DNA from: Pseudolabrys sp. | GTDB lineage: Bacteria > Pseudomonadota > Alphaproteobacteria > Rhizobiales > Xanthobacteraceae | Direction: 5' to 3' | Assembly (NCBI GenBank): GCA_022841665.1 | Contig: JALHRB010000027.1 | Location: 1 to 47,625, forward strand | DNA length: 47,625 nt | Part shown: positions 28,017-34,987 of the stretch, one piece after another | How the letters are laid out: each line of letters starts with the position of its first letter | Numbering within the stretch: the stretch's first letter is position 1 | Notes under the pieces: generated by a model | Told to the model about the DNA's origin: nothing | Seen by the model: the letters and a program-made list of their open reading frames with translations, nothing else | The model's database searches: none | Translations under genes and position numbers: made by a program

Positions 28017-29156
28017 ATGGACTTCTCCCTCACCGAAGAGCAGCGTGCCTTCCAGGCGACCGCGCGGCAGTTCGCCCGCGACGAGATGATGCCGTTCGCG
28101 CGCGACTGGGACGAGGGCGAGGTCTTCCCGGAAGAGGCGCTGCGCAAGGCGGCCGCGCTCGGCTTCGGCGGCATCTACGTCAAGGACGATGTCGGCGGCT
28201 CGGCGCTCTCGCGCTTGGACGCCGCCATCATCTTCGAGGAGCTGGCGCAGGGCTGCACCTCCACCGCCGCCTACATCTCGATCCACAACATGGCGGCGTG
28301 GATGATCGACGCCTATGGCAGCGACGACCTGCGCCGCAAGTTCCTGCCCCGGCTCTGCTCCATGGAGCATTTCGCCAGCTACTGCCTGACCGAGCCCGGC
28401 GCGGGCTCCGACGCCGCCAGCCTCGCCACCAAGGCGCGCCGCGATGGCGACGATTATGTGCTCGACGGCGCCAAGGCCTTCATCTCGGGCGGCGGCCGCT
28501 CCGACGTCTATCTGGTGATGGCGCGCACGGGCGAGGGCGGCCCGCGCGGCATATCCTGCATCGTCGTGGAGGCCGGCACGCCCGGGCTTTCCTTCGGCGC
28601 GCAGGAGAAGAAGCTCGGCTGGAAGACGCAGCCGACCGCCATGGTCATGTTCGAGAACTGCCGCGTGCCGGTGTCGAACCGCGTGGGCGCGGAAGGGCAG
28701 GGCTTCAAGATCGCGATGGCTGGGCTCGACGGCGGCCGCCTCAACATCGGCGCCTGCTCGCTCGGCGGCGCGCAGTTCTGCCTCGACCGCACCGTCGACT
28801 ACATGAAGGAACGCAAGCAGTTCGGCACGCGGCTCGCCGATTTCCAGGCGCTGCAATTCCGCGTCGCCGACTACGCCACCGAACTGGAGGCCGCGCGCCT
28901 CTTGTTGCACCGCGCCGCCGCCGCGGTGAGCGAAAGCGAGCCCGCCGCCACGCGGCTGGCCGCGCAGGCCAAGCTTCGCGCCACCGACACCGGCTTCGAG
29001 GTGGTCAACGGCTGTCTTCAGTTGCACGGCGGCTACGGCTACCTACGCGATCATCCGATCGAGCGCGTGCTGCGCGACGTGCGCGTGCACCAGATCCTGG
29101 AAGGCACCAACGAGATCATGCGCGTGATTATCTCGCGCGCGATGCTGGGGAACTGA
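28017..29156 (+). CDS. Acyl-CoA dehydrogenase, isobutyryl-CoA dehydrogenase type
   Basis: A 379-residue FAD enzyme of the acyl-CoA dehydrogenase family. It shows the FAD-binding [12 protein letters not shown] motif (about residues 122-133), the second signature [18 protein letters not shown] near 340, and the catalytic Glu362 in ILEGTNE. Specificity is assigned from context: downstream on the same strand are 3-hydroxyisobutyryl-CoA hydrolase and 3-hydroxyisobutyrate dehydrogenase, the later steps of valine breakdown, which makes isobutyryl-CoA the likely substrate. The enoyl-CoA hydratase and the methylmalonate semialdehyde dehydrogenase are not in the window. Confidence 0.88.
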   Translation: MDFSLTEEQRAFQATARQFARDEMMPFARDWDEGEVFPEEALRKAAALGFGGIYVKDDVGGSALSRLDAAIIFEELAQGCTSTAAYISIHNMAAWMIDAYGSDDLRRKFLPRLCSMEHFASYCLTEPGAGSDAASLATKARRDGDDYVLDGAKAFISGGGRSDVYLVMARTGEGGPRGISCIVVEAGTPGLSFGAQEKKLGWKTQPTAMVMFENCRVPVSNRVGAEGQGFKIAMAGLDGGRLNIGACSLGGAQFCLDRTVDYMKERKQFGTRLADFQALQFRVADYATELEAARLLLHRAAAAVSESEPAATRLAAQAKLRATDTGFEVVNGCLQLHGGYGYLRDHPIERVLRDVRVHQILEGTNEIMRVIISRAMLGN

Positions 29157-29159
29157 GCC

Positions 29160-29600
29160 ATGACCCTTGCCCAATGGAGCGGCGCGCTTGCTCTGGTGAC
29201 GGCCGCGTTGTTTGCGGGCGCCGCCTTCTACGTCAATTTCGCCGAGCAGCACGCGCGGCTGCAACTCGACGACCGCGCCATGCTCACGCAGTGGAAGCCG
29301 AGCTATGCCCGCGGCTTCCTGATGCAGGCAAGTCTTGCGCTCCTCTCCGGGAGCTTCGGCATTATCGCCTTCCTGTTCACCTATGACTGGCGCTGGCTGG
29401 TCGGCGCCGCGCTCATCCTGGCCAACTGGCCGTTCACGCTCTTCATCATCATGCCGACCAACCGCCTGCTACAGCAGACGCTGCCGGACGCGGCCAACGA
29501 CGTCACCCGCGGGCTGATCTCGCAATGGGGCCGCCTGCACGCCGTGCGCACCACGCTCGGCGTCGCCGCCATGGTTGCCTACCTCTGGGCGATGGCCTGA
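29160..29600 (+). CDS. DUF1772-like small membrane protein
   Basis: A 146-residue integral membrane protein with four hydrophobic segments (about residues 5-25, 55-75, 80-100 and 125-145). The layout, with a YVNFAEQHAR motif after the first helix, a QWKPSYARG segment, and NWPFTLFIIMPTN, fits the DUF1772 (anthrone oxygenase-like) family. It starts three bases after the acyl-CoA dehydrogenase stop, so it is in that operon. Its role in valine catabolism is unknown. Confidence 0.75.
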   Translation: MTLAQWSGALALVTAALFAGAAFYVNFAEQHARLQLDDRAMLTQWKPSYARGFLMQASLALLSGSFGIIAFLFTYDWRWLVGAALILANWPFTLFIIMPTNRLLQQTLPDAANDVTRGLISQWGRLHAVRTTLGVAAMVAYLWAMA

Positions 29601-29649
29601 AACCCTGCGCCTGCGCTATGCTGGCGGTACAAAAACACGGAGAAACGCC

Positions 29650-30216
29650 ATGGCCGAAAAACTGCCCCGCCGCTACCTGACCCGCGACGAGATGATGAAG
29701 CGCGTCGCCCGTTTCAAGGACCTAAAAGGTTCGGACGGCGGTCTGCCCGACTCGAAAATGCCCGGCTGCGAACGCACGCTGTACAACGTCATCGGCTTCC
29801 AGCCGCCGGAGAACGTCGGCGAGAACGCGACCTCGCCGGTCGGCGACCTCGCCGCGCGCATGGCCGCGATCAAGATCCGCGAAGGCTTCAACCTCGGCTA
29901 CTGCAAGGCCAAGCCCGGCCACGGCCCCGAGATGCACAACCACGACACCAACGAGACTTTCATCGCCATGACCGGCACCTGGCGCGCGAGTTGGGAGGAC
30001 GAGAAGGGCAATGTCGACTACGTCGATCTCGAGCCGCTCGACGTCGTGTCGTTTCCGCCCGGCATGATCCGCCGCTTCCAGAACGTCACCAAGGGCGATC
30101 CGAACGTGGAGTCGGTCCTGATGTTCGTGATTGGCGGCGACGCGCCGCAGGCCGAGTTCTCGGACGACGCCATCGACCGCATCGAGAAGGCGGGCGCCTG
30201 GAAGCGGTCCGCCTGA
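29650..30216 (+). CDS. Cupin-domain protein
   Basis: A 188-residue protein with a single cupin barrel over about residues 85-165: GHGPEMHNHDTNETFIAM carries the His/Glu metal ligands of cupin motif 1, and PPGMIRRFQN is motif 2. It is likely a small-molecule-binding or dioxygenase/isomerase-type protein; the substrate cannot be told. ATG 29650 follows GGAGA at a good distance. It lies within the valine-degradation run and is read in the same direction. Confidence 0.78.
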   Translation: MAEKLPRRYLTRDEMMKRVARFKDLKGSDGGLPDSKMPGCERTLYNVIGFQPPENVGENATSPVGDLAARMAAIKIREGFNLGYCKAKPGHGPEMHNHDTNETFIAMTGTWRASWEDEKGNVDYVDLEPLDVVSFPPGMIRRFQNVTKGDPNVESVLMFVIGGDAPQAEFSDDAIDRIEKAGAWKRSA

Positions 30217-30261
30217 CCGGACGCCGGCGTTCGGCCCTTGAAGGTGTCTCAACCTCTTGCG

Positions 30262-30341
30262 CTGGTCCCCGCGAAAGCGGGGACCCAAGGGCAAAGGATG
30301 CCGCGCATTGTGACCCGGATTCCCGCTTGCGCGGGAGTGAG
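30262..30341. repeat. Intergenic palindromic repeat, family D
   Basis: Two hairpins fill the gap before the hydrolase gene: GGTCCCCGC-GAAA-GCGGGGACC (30264-30285, a 9-bp stem with a GAAA tetraloop) and TCCCGC-TTGC-GCGGGA (30321-30336). The 'CTGGTCCCCGCGAAAGCGGGG' type of element is common between genes in Rhizobiales. Not coding. Confidence 0.75.
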
Positions 30342-30361
30342 CTGAGTGTGAGGCGAAGCCG

Positions 30362-31417
30362 ATGGACGCTGCCGAGATTCTGTTCGAGCGGCGCGGCGCG
30401 GCCGGGCTCGTCACGCTCAACCGGCCGAAGGCGCTCAACGCCGTCACGCACGGCATGGTCAAGGCCCTGCGCGCGCAACTCGACGCCTGGGCCGGTGACG
30501 ACGCCGTCACCCGCGTCGTCGTCATGGGCGCCGGTGAGCGCGCGTTCAGCGCCGGCGGCGACATCCGCGCGCTCTACGATCTCGGCAAGGCCGGTCACCA
30601 CGACGAAGCTTTGCAGTTCTGGCGCGACGAATATCCGCTCAACGCGGCGATCAAGAACTACCGCAAGCCTTACGTCGCGCTGATCGACGGCATCGTCATG
30701 GGCGGCGGCGTCGGCGTGTCGGTGCACGGCTCGCACCGCGTCGCCGGCGACCGCTACGCCTTCGCCATGCCCGAGGTCGGCATCGGCTTCTTTCCCGACG
30801 TCGGCGCCACCTGGTTTCTGCCGCGCATGCCGGGCGAGCTCGGCGCCTATTGCGCGCTCACCGGCGAGCGCTTCAACGCCGCCGACGGCGTCGCTTCCGG
30901 GCTTGCCACCCATCGCATTGCCTCGGCGCGTTTTCCGGCGCTGATCGAGGGGCTCACCGGCACGGTCGCGGTCGATGCCGTGCTCGCCGCCTTCGCCGAA
31001 CCCGCGGGGGAGGGGCCGGTCGCGGCGCGCCGCGCGGCGATCGACCGGCTGTTTGCCGGCGACAGCGTCGAAGCCATCCTCGCGGCGCTCGCGCGCGAGG
31101 CGGCCTCCGGCAGCGCCGACGCCGCATGGGCCGGCAAGACCGCCGCCACCATCGCGGCGAAAGCGCCGCTCAGCCTCAAGCTGGCGCTGGCGCAGGTGCG
31201 GCGCGGTGCGACCTGCGATTTCGCCGCGTGCATGCGCGCCGAATTCCGCATAGTGTCGCGCGTCATCCAGGCCCATGATTTCTACGAGGGTGTGCGCGCC
31301 GTGATCGTCGACAAGGACAACCGCCCGCGCTGGAACCCGGCCACGCTCGCCGCCGTTTCCGACGCGGAAGTCGAGCGCCATTTCGCCGCGCTCGCGAACG
31401 AGCTTCCGTTGCCATGA
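30362..31417 (+). CDS. 3-hydroxyisobutyryl-CoA hydrolase
   Basis: Enoyl-CoA hydratase/isomerase-fold protein of 351 residues; this length and the crotonase core with a long C-terminal extension fit the hydrolase of valine breakdown rather than a 260-residue hydratase. The core motifs are SAGGDIRALYD (oxyanion hole, about residues 62-72), IDGIVMGGGVGVS (second oxyanion Gly), and FAMPEVGIGFFPDVGATWFLPR with the catalytic Glu and Asp. It releases free 3-hydroxyisobutyrate, the substrate of the mmsB product encoded 480 bases later. Overlaps the next gene by 4 bases (ATGA). Confidence 0.9.
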   Translation: MDAAEILFERRGAAGLVTLNRPKALNAVTHGMVKALRAQLDAWAGDDAVTRVVVMGAGERAFSAGGDIRALYDLGKAGHHDEALQFWRDEYPLNAAIKNYRKPYVALIDGIVMGGGVGVSVHGSHRVAGDRYAFAMPEVGIGFFPDVGATWFLPRMPGELGAYCALTGERFNAADGVASGLATHRIASARFPALIEGLTGTVAVDAVLAAFAEPAGEGPVAARRAAIDRLFAGDSVEAILAALAREAASGSADAAWAGKTAATIAAKAPLSLKLALAQVRRGATCDFAACMRAEFRIVSRVIQAHDFYEGVRAVIVDKDNRPRWNPATLAAVSDAEVERHFAALANELPLP

Positions 31418-31863
31418 TCGACCCGATCGCCGAGGACGACGTACGGGGCCTCGAGCCGGTGCACGTCAAGCCGCAAGAGGACGGCGTCGGCCCGTGGACG
31501 CGCCGGCTGGTGCTGTTCCTGCGCGCGATGGCCGGCGTGTCGATGCTCAAGGGCCTCTATCACTGGTCGCAGGTGGTCGGCATCGGCGTCGCGCACGACA
31601 ACCTGTTCGAGACGCAATCCATCGCCTGGCAGGCGGCGACCGTGTTCTTTGCGGTGATCGATCTGGTCGCCGCGATCGGCCTGTGGCTGGCGGCGGCCTG
31701 GGGCGCGGTGATCTGGCTGATGGCGGTCGCCTCCATGCTCGCGCTCGAGGTATTCTTCCCGCAGGTGTTTGGCGGCGGCATATTCACCGGTCTGTTCGAG
31801 GGCGCGCTGCTTGCCATCTATCTCGGTCTCGCGTTGAAATCGGCGCAGGAAGCACCGCCGTAA
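31414..31863 (+). CDS. DUF6163-like small membrane protein
   Basis: A 149-residue membrane protein of unknown function with four hydrophobic segments after a 30-residue polar N-terminus. The GVSMLKGLYHWSQVVGI region and EVFFPQVFGGGIF segment match my memory of a small membrane-protein family (DUF6163) that in rhizobia lies between hemB and ldtR. Here the catabolic genes intervene. The ATG overlaps the hydrolase stop and the gene is followed closely by mmsB. Confidence 0.7.
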   Translation: MIDPIAEDDVRGLEPVHVKPQEDGVGPWTRRLVLFLRAMAGVSMLKGLYHWSQVVGIGVAHDNLFETQSIAWQAATVFFAVIDLVAAIGLWLAAAWGAVIWLMAVASMLALEVFFPQVFGGGIFTGLFEGALLAIYLGLALKSAQEAPP

Positions 31864-31895
31864 CAATACTGCGGTATTCAGTGGGGGAGGGCGCC

Positions 31896-32780
31896 ATGGC
31901 GCGGATCGGATTCATCGGGCTCGGCAACATGGGCCTGCCCATGGCGCAGAACCTCATCAAGGCCGGCCATCAGGTCGAAGGCGTCGACGTCAATCCCGCT
32001 TCGGTCGAGAAGCTCAAGGCCGCGGGCGGCGTCGCGGTCGAGACCGCCAAGATCGCAGCCGCGCGCGCCGACGTCGTCATCACCATGCTGCCGTCCGGCA
32101 AGGAAGTGCGCGCCGTCTATCTTGGCCCGAGCGGCATCGTCGAGAACGCCAATCCCGGCACGCTGCTGATCGATTGCTCCACCATCGACGTCGACAGCGC
32201 GCGTGCGGTCGCCAAGGAAGCCGAGGCGAGGAGACTGCTGATGCTCGACGCGCCGGTGTCGGGCGGCGTCGGCGGCGCCACCGCCGGCACGCTCACTTTC
32301 ATGGTCGGCGGCAGCGCGCAGGCATTTGCACGCGCGGAATCCATTTTGCAGAAGATGGGCAAGACCGTCGTGCACGCCGGCGGCGCCGGCAACGGCCAGG
32401 CGGCCAAGATCTGCAACAACATGATCCTCGGCATTTCGATGATCGCGGTGTCGGAGGCCTTCGTGCTCGCCGAGCAGCTCGGCCTCGAGCACCAGAAGCT
32501 GTTCGACATCGCCTCGAAATCGTCGGGCCAGTGCTGGTCGCTCACGAGCTATTGCCCGGTGCCCGGTCCGGTGCCGGCGTCGCCCGCCAACCGCGACTAC
32601 CAGGCCGGCTTCACCGCCGCGATGATGCTGAAAGACTTGAAGCTCGCGCAGGAAGCCGCCAAAACCGCCGGCGCCAACACCCAGCTCGGCGCCGCCGCGG
32701 CAAGGATTTATTCGTCATATGTCGAGAGCGGGGAGGCGGGCCGCGATTTTTCCGGCATCATCCGCTTCGTGCGCGGCTGA
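31896..32780 (+). CDS. mmsB: 3-hydroxyisobutyrate dehydrogenase
   Basis: NAD-dependent oxidation of 3-hydroxyisobutyrate to methylmalonate semialdehyde. The 294-residue protein has the nucleotide motif GFIGLGNMG (residues 5-13), the substrate-binding DAPVSGGVGGA near 120, and the catalytic Lys in GNGQAAKICNN near 170. The start at 31896 has GGAGG seven bases upstream. With the acyl-CoA dehydrogenase and the hydrolase, three of the steps from isobutyryl-CoA onward are encoded here. Confidence 0.94.
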   Translation: MARIGFIGLGNMGLPMAQNLIKAGHQVEGVDVNPASVEKLKAAGGVAVETAKIAAARADVVITMLPSGKEVRAVYLGPSGIVENANPGTLLIDCSTIDVDSARAVAKEAEARRLLMLDAPVSGGVGGATAGTLTFMVGGSAQAFARAESILQKMGKTVVHAGGAGNGQAAKICNNMILGISMIAVSEAFVLAEQLGLEHQKLFDIASKSSGQCWSLTSYCPVPGPVPASPANRDYQAGFTAAMMLKDLKLAQEAAKTAGANTQLGAAAARIYSSYVESGEAGRDFSGIIRFVRG

Positions 32781-32887
32781 AATCGCGTCGCCGCCGGAAC
32801 GTGCCGGGAACGCCGCCAAGATTGAGGTGAATCGAATCTTTCCGCGCTCGATTCAATTCGAGCGTTCAACGAAGCGTTCACCAGTGC

Positions 32888-32916
32888 AAATAAACCTAAT
32901 GTTTATGGTGTTATTT
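32888..32916 (+). promoter_or_regulatory. AT-rich nested palindrome upstream of ldtR
   Basis: TAAAC at 32891-32895 pairs with GTTTA at 32901-32905, and the wider AAATAA...TTATTT arms pair outside it. The site lies about 100 bases before the ldtR start. LdtR proteins are known to bind their own promoter, so this is a candidate autoregulatory operator. Confidence 0.45.
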
Positions 32917-32955
32917 AAGCCGATTTTAGACTGCCCCTTCTAGGGTCGAGCCATG

Positions 32956-32977
32956 AACGGGGAAACAGGGCCCCGTT
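32956..32977 (+). promoter_or_regulatory. Leader hairpin of ldtR
   Basis: AACGGGG (32956-32962) and CCCCGTT (32971-32977) form a 7-bp stem with an 8-base loop, 36 bases before the ldtR ATG, in the probable 5' leader. Possible role in message stability or translation; no known motif. Confidence 0.35.
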
Positions 32978-33013
32978 TGGGACGAATAAAATATAACGCA
33001 AGGGGCGTTGAAC

Positions 33014-33526
33014 ATGAAAGCCGTCGCCAAGACGGTCGAGTCCGCAGAGCGTGATGCGCGTCTCGACCACATCCGGCCGCTCTACCTCGAGGCTTTGACT
33101 CTCGTCGAGCGGCTGCATCGCCGCTTGCTCGACGTCATCAAGGACGAATTCGACCGCCGCGGCCGCTCCGACATCAACTCGGTGCAGGCGCTGCTGCTCT
33201 ACAACATCGGCGACAAGGAGCTCACCGCCGGCGAGTTGCGCACGCGCGGCTACTATCTCGGCTCCAACGTGTCGTACAACCTCAAGAAGCTCGTCGAGAT
33301 GGGCTTCCTCGACCACCAGCGCTCGCGCGTCGACCGGCGCTCGGTCCGCATCAAGCTGACCGACAAGGGCCGCGAGGTGCGCGACATCGTCGAGACGCTC
33401 TATCAGAAGCACGTGCGCACCGTTGAGCAGGTCGGCGGCATCAATGCCGACGAGTTCGCCACGCTCAACAAGTCGCTGCATCGGCTCGAGCGCTTCTGGA
33501 CCGACCAGATCCTCTACCGGCTCTAA
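33014..33526 (+). CDS. ldtR: MarR-type regulator LdtR
   Basis: A 170-residue winged-helix regulator that matches the LdtR group of Rhizobiales (first studied in Liberibacter as regulator of an L,D-transpeptidase and stress tolerance). The DNA-binding domain covers about residues 45-120, including LRTRGYYLGSNVSYNLKKLVEMGFLDHQRSRVDRRSVRIKLTDKG. ATG 33014 is preferred over a TTG two codons upstream. In relatives ldtR is followed directly by glyA (from memory); here more than 5 kb separates them. A strong hairpin follows the stop. Confidence 0.88.
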   Translation: MKAVAKTVESAERDARLDHIRPLYLEALTLVERLHRRLLDVIKDEFDRRGRSDINSVQALLLYNIGDKELTAGELRTRGYYLGSNVSYNLKKLVEMGFLDHQRSRVDRRSVRIKLTDKGREVRDIVETLYQKHVRTVEQVGGINADEFATLNKSLHRLERFWTDQILYRL

Positions 33527-33547
33527 GCGAAGCTCGTTCGAACGGGG

Positions 33548-33577
33548 ACAGCGCCGCCTTTTCGGAGGCGGCGCTGT
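33548..33577 (+). terminator. Hairpin after ldtR
   Basis: A perfect 11-bp stem, ACAGCGCCGCC (33548-33558) with GGCGGCGCTGT (33567-33577), and an 8-base T-rich loop. No U-tract follows, so it may be a weak terminator or a barrier that separates ldtR from the cyclase gene starting 17 bases later. Confidence 0.55.
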
Positions 33578-33593
33578 GCACAACGGGGCCGAG

Positions 33594-34871
33594 ATGAGCA
33601 TGGGATCGGATCACGCATCGCCTGTCGAGCGCGCCGGAACGCCCGCTGTGCGGGCGTTCATGAGTCTTTTCGGTGCACGCGCGGCCGTCAGGGCCAGACA
33701 TCAGCTTTGTCTGGTCCGGCAAAGCATTGCCGCTTTGTGGAGCGCGGCCAAGTTGCCCGCGGGACTGGTTTCCGCGCGCAGTCACGACCTTTTGCTGACC
33801 TATCACCGGATGCTTTTGATAAAGGAGCGGCTCAGCATCACCGCGACTTTCCTGGGCATTTCGACGCTCGCTTGGATTCCGATCGACATCGCGCTGTTCC
33901 ACGCGGACTGGTCGCTGGTTTTGCCGCTGATCGCGTCGCGGGTAGTCGCGAGCGCGCTGTTTTTCGCGGTTGCGGGCAGCAAGGTGCGGCGCAACACGTC
34001 GCGCGACGCCATCGAAAGCCTTGCCTTGGTCGTCGCCATTGGCATCGTGTTCTTCCTGTTCGCGCACAGGGTCATCATGGGCTCGGAAGCGGCCTACATG
34101 GGCAGCGCGGGACATGCGCAATATGTCCTGATGCCGATCGCCTTGATCGCCGGCATTGCAATTTTCCCGCTGACGCTGAAGGAAGTTTTGGCGCTCTCGC
34201 TGGTTCCGCTGGCGGCGATCGTGTTCGAGGTTTTGCACGGCGACGGCAACATCATATTCGCGCAGGCGAGCGCGGCGGTGCTTTTGATGTGCGCGGTCGG
34301 AACGGCCGCCGTCGCCTGCTCGTTGAGCCAGCTCAGTCTCTTCTCTCGTCTGCATCGGGAATCGACCATCGATCACCTCACCGGCGCGCTGTCGCGGCGG
34401 GCGGGCGCGGAACTGCTCAGCCTCACTTTCGCCTCGTGCCAAAAAGAATCGAAGCCTCTTTCGCTGGCGTTTATCGACCTGGACCACTTCAAGATGGTCA
34501 ATGACTACTACGGGCATGAGTGCGGCGATCGGGTGTTGAGGCAGGCGGCGGCGCGGTTGTTGACGGCGGCTTCGCACAGCAACAGCCTCATTCGGTGGGG
34601 CGGCGAGGAGTTCGTTCTGGCGCTGCCGGGAGCCGACGCCGGCGATGCGGCCGCCCTTGTGGCCGAGCTGTGCCGCTCGCTCGGAACGCGCCCCGACGGC
34701 GAGATGCAGACCGTCAGCGTCGGCCTGGCCGAGCGCACGGCCGACAAGGCCGGGACCTGGCAGGAGCTTGTGGCGCTGGCCGACCAGCGGATGTACGCGG
34801 CCAAGAAAGCCGGCCGCGACCGCTTGCTGGGATCGTCTGCGGTCGCGCAGCAAATTCGCGGAGGAGGCTAA
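33594..34871 (+). CDS. Membrane diguanylate cyclase (GGDEF), no I-site
   Basis: A 425-residue protein. After a 65-residue polar start come about six or seven hydrophobic segments (about residues 75-255), a membrane sensor region I do not recognise. The C-terminal GGDEF domain (about 270-410) begins DHLTGALSRR and has the metal/GTP site IDLDHFKMVNDYYGHECGD and an intact RWGGEEF signature, so it should make c-di-GMP. The inhibitory site normally reads RxxD five residues before GGEEF; here SHSN stands there, so feedback inhibition is probably absent. ATG 33594 is used; ATG 33600 is equally possible. It converges on the PilZ glycosyltransferase gene, a likely target of the signal. Confidence 0.88.
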   Translation: MSMGSDHASPVERAGTPAVRAFMSLFGARAAVRARHQLCLVRQSIAALWSAAKLPAGLVSARSHDLLLTYHRMLLIKERLSITATFLGISTLAWIPIDIALFHADWSLVLPLIASRVVASALFFAVAGSKVRRNTSRDAIESLALVVAIGIVFFLFAHRVIMGSEAAYMGSAGHAQYVLMPIALIAGIAIFPLTLKEVLALSLVPLAAIVFEVLHGDGNIIFAQASAAVLLMCAVGTAAVACSLSQLSLFSRLHRESTIDHLTGALSRRAGAELLSLTFASCQKESKPLSLAFIDLDHFKMVNDYYGHECGDRVLRQAAARLLTAASHSNSLIRWGGEEFVLALPGADAGDAAALVAELCRSLGTRPDGEMQTVSVGLAERTADKAGTWQELVALADQRMYAAKKAGRDRLLGSSAVAQQIRGGG

Positions 34872-34908
34872 GCGCAGGTTTTCGTGAGGGCGTACTGGCG
34901 ACGACTTG

Positions 34909-34945
34909 CCCCGACCGCGATGCCCGCGGTCGGGGCCTTGTCGTT
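34909..34945. terminator. Terminator between cyclase and glycosyltransferase genes
   Basis: A perfect 11-bp stem, CCCCGACCGCG (34909-34919) with CGCGGTCGGGG (34925-34935), and a 5-base loop, followed on the plus strand by CCTTGTCGTTTC. It lies between convergent genes and can serve both. Confidence 0.65.
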
Positions 34946-34987
34946 TCACATGCCACTTCGGCGCGCGCGCGATGGATGCCTGCGTTG

